Under the pieces are notes generated by a model. That model was not told the origin of the DNA. It saw nothing but the letters and a program-made list of their open reading frames with translations, and did not search any database. The translations under genes and the position numbers were made by a program. DNA of 64,000 nucleotides from Trichodelitschia bisporula (Eukaryota > Ascomycota > Dothideomycetes > Phaeotrichales > Phaeotrichaceae): the NCBI GenBank assembly GCA_010356995.1, contig ML996692.1, positions 631,933 through 695,932 on the forward strand, given 5' to 3'. This document shows, piece after piece, positions 48,212 to 59,949 of this stretch. The stretch's first letter is position 1. Every line of letters starts with the position of its first letter.

Positions 48212-49436
48212 ATGAGCACCGAAACCCTGGCCTCTGGTATGTATGCTGAGGAATTGCGCGAAAGGCTCCTCTCCGGTCCCATCGTCGATATATACGTAGG
48301 CGCCGATAAGCGCCTATGGTCGCTACACCGCAACCTTCTCTCCTACCACTCCGAGTTCCTTCGGGCCGAACTGCAGCATGCGGCGCAAAGCGTTGAGGAG
48401 AACGGCACCTCCAAGTCCAGCCATGGCACCCTCCGACTCGACCTTCCCGACGAGGCTCCCGAGGGCTTTGAGCTGCTGGTGAAGTGGCTATACCAGGGCA
48501 AGCTGGACGACGTTTCGAGCATCTCCGACGACACAGAGAAGTACCAGTATGCCGTCGCGTGCCAGAAACTGCATTTGCTGTGCGATCGCTTCGATCTGCC
48601 CAAGTTGAAGAACATCGCCATGGACCAGTATCGCAAGGGCTTGCACGCCGCTGGACTCGTCCCAGATGCGAGCGAACTCAATGACATCTACCGGCGAAGC
48701 CCCGAGTCCTCGCCTTTTCGTCGCTTGATGGTCAAGATCGCGGCCCGTCAGCTCATGGATCCGGAGGGCGACAAGGAAGCCGATAGCTATCGGCAGTGCT
48801 TCGAGGAGAACCCCGATTTCGTCGTCGATCTAATCAATGCGATAAAATGGGGCTCTGGCGGTATCCTCTTTGAAGATCCCACCGAAGGGCAAAACTGCGA
48901 CTACCACGACCACGACAGCGGGCCAAACTGCCACGACCGGAACAAAAAGAAGCTAGGTAAATAGGCCGCATATCATTACTCCTCCCCCCCCCCCTTCCCC
49001 AACCAGCCACCACCCACCGCCCCCGAGCACCTAGCAGAGGGACAACTTAGTAACGCGTATCAACGTCTTGCTTAAAGACATCAGACCAGGGTCGCGCTCG
49101 CCACCCCCTTCTCCAACTCCACGGTCCGGGCGCCAGTCGCCTTCTCAACCGGCGCAAGTCAATGGCCTTGCTGAGTCTAGCGGCAAGCTCCATAACGGAG
49201 GAGCCCGAAGCCCCAGCTCTCACGGCGACAACGAACGGCGAGACGGCAGCAGTTATGCTACTCCCGGCTCACCCAAGCACGCCACCTCCCCACCCAGCTC
49301 GGTCGCGAGCACTCCTACCCGCCCCTCCACTGCGCGGAAGTCAAAGCCTCCAAAACTTCGGCGTCGCAAGTCCGTGGACGACTCCGGAGATGTCGCCCAA
49401 GATGGCGGCCCCGTCGTCGGCCCCTCAGGGGAGTAA
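48212..49436 (+). CDS. BTB/POZ-domain protein
   Basis: Exons are 48212-48956 and 49051-49436 with a 94-nt intron holding an 11-base C run; the join gives KKLVTRINVLLKDI and 376 residues. The BTB fold spans ~12-125: YAEELRERLLSGPIVDIYVG, LWSLHRNLLSYHSEFLRAEL and GFELLVKWLYQGKLDDVSSI. A conserved fungal extension follows (LHLLCDRFDLPKLKNIAMDQ, then FRRLMVKIAARQLMDPEGD), then a His/Asp/Cys-rich patch (DYHDHDSGPNCHD) that might bind metal. The C-terminal exon is Ser/Pro-rich and basic (KPPKLRRRKSVDD). Many BTB proteins are adaptors of Cul3 ubiquitin ligases; partner and substrate are unknown. The ATG was chosen because relatives begin just before YAExLR. Confidence 0.82.
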
Positions 49437-50199
49437 ACGGTACAAGATGATTTGGGATTGGGCTCTTGTGGGACATCGGACAGGGTGAGGGTTTGGCGTT
49501 GTGAGGGATGGGAATATTTCGGGGTCAGGCTTGAATTTGTGCTGGGATATCCACTTGGGCTTGGTATCATCACTTTGTGCTACTTCTTCGGGCATGTAAC
49601 ACTCTGGGCCAGAAACGGTTGGAAACGGTATTACGGCGTAGACTGACAATGCTTTGTACTATCGTCAATCGCTTAATGGCGCAATACGCCTTTGTCTTTC
49701 ATCTGTCACGTTGTTGACCTGACGTCCAGCCAAGCCACCTTCCGCAATAATTGGAACACAGGGTATCAGGGACAGAGTAGAACTAGTACCGCCGCTGCTC
49801 CATTGCCCAGAGTTCAACGGCCAACCCTTTCGGGCAAGGCTCTCGAAGTACCAGAACGCCGTTTCACTCCGCCAGTTTCACATAAGTTAGCCCCGCATGC
49901 TCCTTCCCGACTGGACCAGACTGACGGGAAGGTCCGGGGAACGGTCACGCACGAGGTACATCATTCCCGCCGCAAACAAAGTAGATTACTCTCCGCCTTT
50001 TGAAAGGAAAACACCTCAACCCTCCCATGCGGGGTATACATGGGAAAAGAAATGCCACAAAACGAGCCACGCAGGTAGTGACCGACGGTCCTGATGTATT
50101 ACCAGTGGTATGCCATGCATCATCAAGCTTGAGCACCACCACACTTGGAATTCTCCGATGCCATGCGCCCCCCAATTGGGCTTCACAACTTGCCCGTGC
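49437..50199. other. Intergenic between convergent genes, nothing recognised
   Basis: 763 bp of 3' regions of the BTB gene and the MFS transporter gene. Confidence 0.5.
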
Positions 50200-52100
50200 C
50201 TAATATGTGTAGCGGAAACCCTCCTGCATAAAGTGATTAGCATCGTATAGATTTGCGACTCAACGGAGAGGCAGGGCTTACCTCGCTGTCCTCGATTGTT
50301 ATTTCTCCGCGATCGGCGCGCAGGTTATCGCGCTTGAACTTCACCGTCAACAGCGCCACGATGATGATGTTGATGATACACGCCGCCATGCATGCATAGA
50401 TGCCAGGCCGGTAATGCGGCTTGTCCTGCTCACTATTGGGGGTTAGTCGAAGCGGTTATGCTCCCAATCCGTGCTTGCTCACCGGAACACCAAGCCGCCA
50501 GCAATGCCGCCAATGCCTCCGAACCCAACAAGTGTGGCGCTACAGAATGCGCGCTTCCAGTGGCCACGGACGTTGTTCGCCTGGTAAGTCATGACAGCGG
50601 GAATATTGGCGTTGGCACCGGCGGTAATGAGGAAGATGCCAAAGTACTTCCAGTTCGCCGACTTGACCCACCCGAGGAAGGGCAGGCCGGCAAGACACAA
50701 GATCATGTTGAACGTGATGATCGGGCCACGAATGCGCATCTTATCGCCCGTATAACCCGTGGCATACATGACGATGCCGGCAAAGACGTAAGGCGGCGCG
50801 CCGAGACACTGCGCCTTCGCGATGCTGAAGTGCAACTGCTCCTTCAAGATGATCGGCAGGAAGTAGGCCAAGGCGTAGGACACGGTGGTGGTGCAGCAGA
50901 ATATCATAGCAAAGGCCCAGACTTTGAGATCGGCGGCACCTTTGAGGTACTTGGCGAGGGTGAATCGCTCGGTATGGGCGTCGCCACGATCGGCGTTGAC
51001 GCGGTCGATGACCCATTTAACTTCGCGTGGCGTGAGGAACTTCCAGTCCTTCGCCGCGTCTTCCGGGAAACCAACAAGAAAGAGGAAGCCTATTACGCCG
51101 AGGACGCAAGTGAGTACACCTTCAAGGATCTAACACGTCGTTAGGGGGGGCTTTCGTGGCGCGTAGAGAAAGCTCACGAATATCCAACGCCAGCCGCCAA
51201 GACCGGCCCTGCCGTTAAGTTGCATAAGCTGGATAGGTTAGCCTGCTTGTGACCTTCCCGAAAGGGGGCGCGTACACCGTATGCTAGGACACCAGAAAAG
51301 GCTGAAGCTACGCAGCCTAAGATATAAAACATGGAGTAACGCCGTCCCATATCAACTGCGCTAGATCAGCAGAGATAAGTGCAGAAATTTCCAGTAGGAC
51401 GCACATCGAGAGTACCATGTGCTGAGAAGGTAAACGCAGCTCGGGAAGAAACCAGCTTCAAGGATGCCGAGGAGAATACGCAGGCCCATCAACTCCTTCC
51501 ACTGTTTGACAAATCCCATAGCAATCATCAGGCCGCCCCTAACGCGTATCAGCATTCTGTCACCTATGTCTGAGTGGTCCTGCCTTACCAAACGAGCGTA
51601 ATGGTTCCAAGATGAATCCGCGGCCCGATCTTCCGGACAATGACGGTGGAAGGAATCTGGAAAATGACATAGGTAGGGAAGAAAACGAGAGTGACAATGC
51701 TCTGAGCGGGGTCAGGTTCGCAGCAAGCTGAAGAGCGTCCTCAACTCACGTATCTGTATCCCACGTTCAACTTCAATTCTTTCGTCATGCTGCTCTTCGT
51801 CAGTCTTCTAACTTCAGCTGAGATGATTCATTCCTACCCAGCAATCGCAGCATTTGAAAGATTGGTTCGATCCATCAAGCTCACGCAGTACATCAGCTGC
51901 AGAGATCAGTCTTGCGCCGCACGCGCACCAGTGATACGACGTACCCCAACCAGCGAGATCAAACGTCTGTCGATCTTGTGAATGATACTCCGCTGCTCGC
52001 GCTCCGTGAACTCCTGCGTAAATCCATCTTTGGTCGAGTCATCCTCCGGGCTCGTCCACTCGCTCTGTACCAGCTCGTGCTTGTCGCCTTTGAGAGACAT
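50200..52100 (-). CDS. MFS permease of the Dal5/allantoate-nicotinate anion:cation symporter type
   Basis: Ten exons: 51945-52100, 51838-51896, 51750-51789, 51589-51701, 51405-51538, 51276-51355, 51178-51228, 50483-51129, 50282-50432 and 50200-50223. The nine introns are 47-58 nt, and the product is 484 residues. An in-frame ATG at 52148 could add 16 residues. The N-terminus (HKIDRRLISLVG, then LMYCVSLMDRTNLSNAAIAG) and GLRILLGILEAGFFPSCVYL are hallmarks of this family. Further marks are WYSRFDMGRRYSMFYILGCV and GLGGWRWIFILEGVLTCVLG. Twelve membrane helices are predicted by eye. Substrates in the family are small organic anions and vitamins such as allantoate, nicotinate, pantothenate or biotin precursors; which one cannot be told. 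The final exon encodes only EGFRYTY. Confidence 0.9.
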
Positions 52101-53539
52101 CGTGGGGCGAGAGGGGCCTGCAGGTTCACGGATCCGGTTGACGTCCAAAAAAGCCCGTCACGATCCGGCTCTATACACAAGAGGGAGCGCACATAGGAAC
52201 TTTAAACGAATGTCCTCAGGGATAGCCTAAGGAGAATGTCCCCGCACTTTCCCAACTATGTTGACCCCGGTCCCCAGATGGTACAAATTGGGGCGCCTGT
52301 GAGAGATGCCGAGGGTGGAGATGATGCGGCCTGAGCTTTCAGATCTCAGTCTTTCCCTTGGATGATTGGCGAAGCCATTTCGCGGTAATGAAGGGAACGT
52401 CTGGACTCTTTCCTAACCTGGGCATGTTTGCTCCGCATAGCGCCAGGTTGACGGGCCCTGAGCGAGAGCATCTTAGCTTCAGCTCGACATGGGAGTTGTC
52501 CAGCATTGAGCTGTGCGATCCCACCACCTCTTGCGGCACAGCCAGTCATGAGATGTAGGGTCAGGTTGTACCGTAGGGAAGGCTACGTGCTTGGTTGCAG
52601 GGGCCGCTTGCTGGCCTCAATATCGCTATATTAGCTGAGCAATGACGCGCTGGCGCAAACTGACACGAAGTAGGGATCTATAGTAGGCGAAGACATCGAA
52701 AGAGAAAAGCGAATTCGAGAACTAAACTCGCAAAGAGAAGAAGGTCGGGGACCATGGCCTGCTGGGGACCAGCAAGTGCTGGACCATTGAAGCTGAGTAA
52801 CGTGCCAGTCGGGGACTTGATTGACGGGACTTGGCCTGTACTAGAAATAGGTATGCGAAGCTGCTCTGAAACCGCTTTGCGCTTGGCTGCGGTATCACAG
52901 AAATTGGCCGTTGATGGTTCGGGATAACACGCTATCATCGGGGGCAAACTCCGGAGTAGCGCGTCTGCCCATACGACAACGAGATTGTACCTGCATCGCC
53001 GGCTGGGCGCCATAGTCTTTCAGACAAGGGGTCTTCGGCGAAGGTCTAGGTCCGTGGCTGCTTCTAATGGTATCCGCACCGTATGGATTTGCGTTGCAAT
53101 AGTGCGAAAATCATCGACATACGTGATCCAGATCCGATATGAAGCCTGGGGGCATTTCCGGGTTTCGTGTAAGGCGCGAACGGCGTGTCTATAACGGCAT
53201 ATTGCTCGCCAGGACCACGCTCGTTTCGACACTCGAGCGGAACTGACAGACGGAACCGTGCAAAGTAATCTGAAGGCACCTCCATCAATTAGTAGGGTAT
53301 ACATACGCCGCAGACCGTCCCCCAATCATTGATTACAGCCTCTTTCGCAATCCACACGCTCCAGGTACTTGTCGCACAAAGTCGATATGAACGAGTCTAC
53401 AAAAGGCAGCAAGCCCCTTCGCCGCAAGTCATGGGAATATCCACGCGCCGACGCCGTGAGCCTGATGTCGACCGGAACCAAGCAAACGCCACAAAGAAGG
53501 CAAATGCCAAGGCGGCGAAGAAGGAGACGCTTCAATGGC
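52101..53539. other. 1.4-kb region upstream of the MFS gene
   Basis: Contains the MFS promoter and the 3' end of the Rab gene. Short frames (up to ~110 codons) have no recognisable features. Confidence 0.5.
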
Positions 53540-54652
53540 TTAGCAGCATGTGCCCCGCCTTCTACCGTCGAGGTGGAAGACCTCTTCCCATTCCCTAAGC
53601 CCCGTAGACCATCCGTTTGCTCCGCGCGACCGGCCACTTCGCCGCCGCCTCACGTCCGCTGAGCCATCTTCCATGGTCATCCCACTCTTGACGCTCGCTC
53701 CGTCGGAACCTCCAGTTCCCCAGCCCCCGCTGTCGCCGTACTGGATGCCGCTCTGAGGATCGTCGGGGTTGATTTCACCGAGCTCGATTTTGGTCAAGAT
53801 CATGCGCGCAAGCTGGGAGAACACCTCGTCCACATTCTCACCCGTAAATGCGGACACCTCCAAGGAAACCGGTATGCCCTGGATTGATGCCCAGCTCGAG
53901 GCTTCGTCTGGTGAAACCTCTCGGCCTTCGGGGGCAACTGTCGCTGTATCCCGAGAACCCAGCCCATAACTGTTCATGGACCGAGGAGTATCCGACTGGT
54001 AGTCAGAGGCGCGGCTGTTGAAGCTGGTGGATGGTGTAGTCAGATGGGCAGTCAGAGGTGAGTTTACAAACGACGGTTCAGCGCTGGCGGATTCATCGGC
54101 TCTGTCCACTTTGTTGCCAGCGAGAACAACAGTGAGCTCTGGTGAGGCTAAGGCCCGAGCATCGTTGAGGAAGGTAGAAAGCGCACGGAATGAAGAGTGG
54201 TTAGTGATGTCGTAGACAAGAACAGCTCCGGCGGCACCGCGATAATAGGAACGGGAGACGGATCGAAAGCGCTCGGTCCCCGCCGTATCCCAAAGCTGAT
54301 CCTGTCAGCACGAGCGCCGGGAAGTTACCGGGAGGCATCAGACCTGGAGCTTGATCCGCTTCCTCCTTGAGCCGGTCCCAACCTTGACGATCTTAGAGGC
54401 AAACTCAACGCCTATGGTTTGCGACGTGAGAACGCGCCCTATGTGGTGTAAGCAATACGTACAGCGCGCCAAATGAACGACTTGCATTACACTCATTCTT
54501 GACAAAGCGGTGCAGTAGACATGATCTCAATGCCTTATCAGCACGACTCTGCTATGGTTGCCGACAGGGCAACATTGAGGGACGAGAGGTACTGCTCACT
54601 TTCCAGCTCCGCTCGGACCAAGCAGTATAATTTTGGCGAGGTAGTCATACAT
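53540..54652 (-). CDS. Rab4/Ypt4-like small GTPase with Ser-rich insertion
   Basis: Exons are 54600-54652, 54491-54525, 54344-54438 and 53540-54295, giving 312 residues, much longer than the usual ~200-220. Joined sequence reads MYDYLAKIILLGPSGAGKSC, then LLHRFVKNEWRVLTSQTIGV, as in fission yeast Ypt4. G-motifs: GPSGAGKS (G1), T in QTIGVEF (G2), WDTAGTERF (G3), AGNKVD (G4), SAF (G5). A ~65-residue Ser/Thr-rich insert separates G4 and G5. The tail is basic and ends RGTCC, a double-Cys prenylation signal. Relatives act in endosomal recycling. The third intron uses an unusual donor GTCTGA. The frame upstream of the chosen Met is open for 128 codons, but homology starts at MYDYLAK. Confidence 0.88.
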
Positions 54653-55250
54653 GCTACCCAATTCCTGTGCAGAACCGTAAGCCCCAGTTCGCGGTGCGGT
54701 AGGGTCGCCGGACGAGTACCTGGTTGGCAGCGCCAGAGGAATTGTCCGAAGCGCTGGAAGTTGCACGTTGGCGAGGCATTTCGTGAACTGTGAGAATGCT
54801 ATAACACGGCTACCGTAACTGCCGAGCGAAGCCGATTTGCCTGTGGCTACAAGCGAAACATGGAGAATTGCGGGGTGTTGTTCAGATGTCGAAAGCCCAG
54901 TGCGCAAAGAAGCAACAACAACCGCTGAGCTCAGACCCGATGATAACGGGATGACAGTTCCCATCTCGCCTTGGCAATGACATCCGTGCGTAAGGTAATA
55001 TTTACGGTACTCCAGAACGTCCAGATAAGATGACAAGTGGTCAGCCGATCACCAACTTCACCTTCAACCAACTCTTCATACAGTAAGATCCACAAGACAT
55101 CTCCTGTCACCTTTACGCATCGTCAACTGCATCACAAGGCTGGTTCATGTAGGTTAGAGCAATTATTAAAGGCAAAATCCGATACCCTATTGTACGCCAT
55201 CATATTCCCCATATTTCAACTTCATCTCGCTAACCATACTGTAAGACAGC
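54653..55250. other. Upstream region of the Rab4-like gene
   Basis: 598 bp between the Rab start and the monooxygenase stop. The Rab frame is open through much of it without recognisable protein sequence, so it is treated as leader or promoter. Confidence 0.5.
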
Positions 55251-57056
55251 TCAAACGGCGACCTTAGCCAACTTCCATGCCTGATAGTCATTTGCTACAC
55301 TCTCGTCCAGCGCTTCCTTATACGCTGGAAGGCCTCCTGACCTATCAGGACGGTTAGCTTGTGCCCTCGACTGCTCAGCCGGCTTGGAAGCCGCAGACTC
55401 ACCAGTTCAAGGCCTGAATTCTTTTCCCGGGGATGTTTGAGCTTTGATACCATGACTTCACCATGGGGAACAGGGACATGTTCCACTTCTCATTGACGCG
55501 ACGAGTCCATTCCACCTCCGCCTCAGGCTTTGGATCGATGCGGGTTATGCCCTTGGCCCTCAGGTCTCTAATAACCGTGTCGACCCAAGTCGCCTGGACC
55601 TCAAGACAAGTCGGCCCGTTAGCGAAGGCCGTCGGCCCTTGCGGCGCATACGGTACAAAGAGGTTCGGAAATCCTGCTATTGCATTGCCAAAGGCCGTCC
55701 GCACTCCATCCTTCCAGTGATCTGCAATGGTGCCGCCGTCTGTGCCTCGAATGTTAAGGCAACTGAGCGAGCCGGTGAGGCTATCGAAGCCAGTCGCAAG
55801 AATGATCATGTTGACCTCTACGAAACCAGACTTGGTCCGAATGCCCCTTTCGGTGACCTCAATAATGGGGTCCTTGTTCACATCAATGATGCCCACGTTT
55901 TTAGCCGAAACGACTTGGTAGAAGTTTTGCTCCAGCGCTGGCCTTTTTGTACCTATTGGATGAGGCGGCTTTTCGGGGGCCAGTAGCTCCTGCTTCTTGG
56001 GATCAGGGATCCGCTTCCGGACTGTTTCTTCCAAAACTCATAAGCCTCGTCATTTGCTTTTCGATCGAGCAGTATGTCCTTGTAAGTACCTAGCCAGAAT
56101 CTGAAGCCCCCTTCTTCCGCTAAGAGTTTGTGGAAGAACTTCTCTTTCTCCTCAGGGGTGTGGTCAAATGTGCTCGCGTCGCTAAGGCTGAAGCTGAAGC
56201 CTACAAAGGTGGAGAAAGCACCCTTCATAAATGCGTCCCACTCCCCGCTTATTTTCTTCGCTTCTACTTCTTTGGGGTTGAGGAGGCTCTGGTTCATGGG
56301 CAGAGCGTAGTTTGGCGTTCTCTGGTAGACTGTAAGATGCTCGACAATCGGACCGATCTCCTGGATCGGCTGCACCCCGGAGGCCCCGGTTCCGACGACG
56401 GCGGTGCGCTTTTTCTTCAGGCTTACGGAATACTGGGGCCAAACGGCGGTGTGGTGGACGTCGCCCCGGAATTCGGAAAGGCCTTTGAATGGTGGCGTGA
56501 ACCTCTTCGCCGCGAAGCCAACGCAAGGGATGAACCATCGGCAGTAAATCCGACTCCCATCAGCGCACTCCACCCGCCACACGTGCCTGGATTCGTCAAA
56601 GACAGCCTCGCCCACATGCTTATTGTACATGATATTTTTCTCAGGTCCCACTTGTCTTCGACATACTCGAAATACCGATGGAATTCCTCTCGGCCTGGAT
56701 AGCGTTCCTTAAAGGTGAAGTTCTGCCGCAGCTCCTTGTCGAGAATCTGGTACATTTGCATGTCGGTGTCGACGCGAGCTCCAGGATAACAGTTCCAGTA
56801 CCAGACACCGCCGCTCGCGGTGCCCTTTTCGTATATCTTGGTAGTCATTCCTTGCTTCCGCAGTCTTGTATTGTCAGCTTATTACACTGTCGACGGAACG
56901 CTGGGCTCACTTGTTCATGAGTAGGAATCCTCCAAACCCGGCACCCACAATGAGGACATCCACCTCTGGAATGCCATTGGATTCGGCCCCAATTTCACTG
57001 TGCAACATCTTTTGCTCGGTGGATAGACAGTTGGAGGTTGACGAGTCGATGGTCAT
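55251..57056 (-). pseudogene. Baeyer-Villiger-type FAD monooxygenase with two frame breaks
   Basis: Exons by homology are 56911-57056, 55403-56864 and 55251-55341 (introns 46 and 61 nt, both canonical). Motifs are intact: FAD site VDVLIVGAGFGGF (~37-49), BVMO fingerprint FRGDVHHTAVWP, NADPH site VVGTGASGVQ, and the C-terminal GTKRPALEQNFYQV and ATGFDSLTGSLS. The coding frame, however, changes twice inside exon 2: at ~56635-56640, within a run of five A (minus sense), and at ~56015-56025, after AAGAAA. Each change is what loss of one base would cause, and no GT-AG intron explains either. So the gene is either recently broken or misassembled at homopolymers. Members oxidise ketones to esters in catabolism or natural-product synthesis. 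Substrate unknown. Confidence 0.8.
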
Positions 57057-58062
57057 GGTCTGTCACTCGATACCAGGCTAGATTTCGATGTGGTTTTCCT
57101 CCTAGCTTCTCGTGGTGTTCAAGGCGTTTTATAAGGGCGCCATAGCCCTTCCTCGCTCCACCGTCCCTCTCCCTTTTTTGGGTGCTTCCTCGACAAACGA
57201 CGGCTGGTAAGTGTGCCTTCGGCCTTTTGGTAGGTTACGCAGCCCCTCACTGCAGAATGTGGAATCACACGGCATAGCAAAGTCGAGCAAATGGTAAAAA
57301 GAAGTGGCCGTTCAAGGCTGTACAAGGATGGGTCTCAAGGAGGCTAATCACCCCGCATTCTTTTATCCAGAAGTCTCTCCGCTAATGCACCTTTAACCCC
57401 GGGCACAGCTGCAATGCATGCAATATAGCCTCCCGCTGAACGACATGCTCACTGCTACTACTATACTACCTTACTCCCTAGGTCTGGCCTTCAGGTTTGA
57501 ATCTCAAGCTAGCTGACGTACAGACTTGAACTAGCACTCCCTAGTCGCTTCATATACGCAAAGCAACTGCAATCAGGAGCGCGGCAACGATTCCGTCTTC
57601 ACACATCGGGCAACAGCTACGTCTTCATAAATCACCAACTCTTTGCTTCCATTGCAGAATATCTTCTCCAGATATTTGCCAACTGCGGGGTACTCGATGC
57701 GGACATCCCTGAGAAGTCGTCATATGGGGAAGATGCTGGACATTTTCCGTTGGACTGGGTTACCAGACGCCATGCAACGAAAACAACCACAGTTAGCCGA
57801 CATATGCATGCCGTGCCACGTGGAGCAATAAACCCTATGAATATAGGTATCTCCAGCAAAAGTCCCTTGTTCATAATACCCCAGTGTATGGACCGACAAC
57901 AAGGCATCGCTTATGAGGGTAAGAGCATCTTTGCATCCAGCCAGCGGTCGAGGGGATCGGAGTATTGGCCTGTGAAATAGGGTATCGGCAACAGGAACTT
58001 CTCTCAACAATACACTCTCATCGGCCAAACAGGGACCCTCAAGGAGGAGGATGCTCGCTCAA
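57057..58062. other. 1-kb region upstream of the monooxygenase
   Basis: Presumed promoter of the monooxygenase and 3' end of THG1. A 13-base match to the 5' end of U2 snRNA near 57215 was considered and rejected. No gene is supported. Confidence 0.5.
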
Positions 58063-59306
58063 TCACTCCATGAGCCTCCCAACTTTCCCCGTCAGAATCC
58101 ATGGCCGGCACTCCCAGAACTCATCCTTGATGAGATCGATGTGCTGGACAGCGATGCCAGCCTTTGCCTTAGTTTTCTTCTCTCGTTCGGCGGCGCTCTT
58201 ACTGGGCTTCTGAACCTCTCTGGTAGGCGCTGCGAGGCTGGCTTCGGTAAGGGTTGAAGAGGCCTTGCGACCGGTCGCGGGGTTCAGCGTCTGTAGTTCG
58301 AACTGCGAGGGTCAGGTAGGTAGGGTGACTGACCGTCAAACGTACATTGCGGTAGAGGACTGTTCCTTTCTTGAACATCTCGGGCTCGTTATTGTAGTTG
58401 ATGCCTAGTTGAAAGAGGATTTCGTTTTTGTCTGAGGATAGGGTACCCTTGGCGTAGACGTCAGAAATGTAAAGCTGCTGGCGAGGCTGAAACTGGTGCT
58501 CCAGTGAGAACTCACCGATAGTCTCTGCTCGGCTTCCCTAGCGTCAATACCACTGCGTTGAATCAAAGCCCAAAATGTCGTGTTGTAGAGATTGTTTATG
58601 TGGCCTTGAAGGTATTAGCCCGCCCTGCATTAAGGTCGCAACCCGCTCCGTCCGGGACGGAAAGAGCTCATGAAAGGGACAACTGCTGTACTCACAGTCC
58701 ACCTGCCGCCAACTCAAATAGTCCCGCAGGTTCTCTACGCTTGGGTAACACACGGTACGGCCATCAAAAGTCGGCAGCGGCACACTGAGCCGCACGCCAG
58801 GGAAATATTCCGGCCAGAGCAGGACGTAGTAAGCCGTGAAGGTGGATGCAACAGTTGTCATAAGTTTGCTAAATGATAGTTGAGCTCGGGGGCAACTGCA
58901 ACGTCAGGGACAGCGTACCTCGACCGCCTCTCGAAGAGCGCGCAATCCTTATGGAACACAAAGCTGGGGACGGCGTTAGGGAAATGTTACGTTACGTGAA
59001 ACTCGAGTTGCGTGGTACCTGAACTCGTCGCTGCAGCCATAGCCCAGGACGACGTCCGGAAGTTCCTTCATGACGGCGGCAGCGGCACCGTTCATGAGAT
59101 CGATGGCACGTTTATCCGTCGGCTTCTCGAACTCATATTTAGCGGAGAACCTATTTGCCAATTAACAATGCTACATGGAGAGCACTCGCAGTGCAGGCGC
59201 ACTTGTGAAACCCGCGTCCGTCGATGCGGACTACGATCCAGGTATTTTTCAAGAGGGCGTCCGACTGCTCGAACTCGCGAACATATTCATACTTCGAGTT
59301 CGCCAT
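58063..59306 (-). CDS. THG1: tRNA-His guanylyltransferase
   Basis: Seven exons: 59203-59306, 59019-59150, 58919-58963, 58696-58868, 58516-58604, 58346-58447 and 58063-58302 (introns 43-91 nt), giving 294 residues. It adds the essential G-1 to the 5' end of tRNA-His in a 3'-5' direction. Conserved parts appear across the junctions: [15 protein letters not shown] with the metal-binding Asp, [61 protein letters not shown] (eukaryotic Thg1 HINNLYNT motif), [12 protein letters not shown] and [18 protein letters not shown]. The C-terminus ([16 protein letters not shown]) is typical of fungal Thg1. The exon density is high for so short a protein, but each join is in frame and restores family sequence. 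Confidence 0.95.
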
Positions 59307-59949
59307 CACACGAATGTCGGGTTAGAGAGGCGAACTCCTGGTTCGGCGAAGCGTGTGCTTGGTAAAAATGCAACAATGAATGCACATGCAACCTCACTTA
59401 GCGGTCACGTCAGTCAAAGAACGGGCTCGCCCAGCTGATGAGTCACGGTACCACAATTTCAGAGGCAAGAGAGCACCAGCTTTCAACGGCACATTCATTC
59501 AATCCTGTTCGAGTATCATAAAATCGGATCGTGCTTCCGACCCCAGAACTCTCCCCACCTTCAGGCCCGGTAACCACACCTCAGAAAGCATCCTCTCAGC
59601 CAGATTTTTCTAGTCCACGATTGTATGAGAGTGAAAGGGACCACGGAAGTGCCATGTGCCATGCAAGAACAAATTACAACGCCATTGACCTCCCAGGTTT
59701 ATCCTTTGAAACACCATGCGATAGCAATCCCTCAACCTATACAAATTGAGTCCCCAACCAACATGCAGATTTCTGTTTTGCAATACACCCTCTTTTGATG
59801 AAATAAAATAGCTGCATCGTGAATGTTGTTACAAATGAAAGCAACGCAGAGTCCTTGTGGACGCAAACCTACTGAGGCGTCCTTGTCTTGACAAAGACTA
59901 TCCACCCATGACGGCGGTGGAAGAGACAATGGTAAAGCACGGAGAAAGC
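59307..59949. other. Intergenic between RPB1 and THG1
   Basis: 643 bp with the RPB1 3' end and THG1 promoter. Nothing further recognised. Confidence 0.5.

Noticed and set aside
48142-48255. Alternative upstream start and extra intron for the BTB gene (MSTGSNHNIGEAAAKTFAE joined to ELRERLL)
   Set aside because: A GTACGT donor and in-frame join exist, but there is no branch site before the acceptor, and the unspliced start keeps the family's YAExLR lead-in.
50200-57056. MFS permease, Rab GTPase and monooxygenase as a metabolic cluster
   Set aside because: The Rab GTPase is a housekeeping gene between the other two, and no backbone enzyme or pathway regulator is present.
57205-57235. Possible U2 snRNA (sequence CTTCGGCCTTTTGG)
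   Set aside because: Only a short match to the 5' region of U2; the branch-site-pairing region and the following stems are absent.
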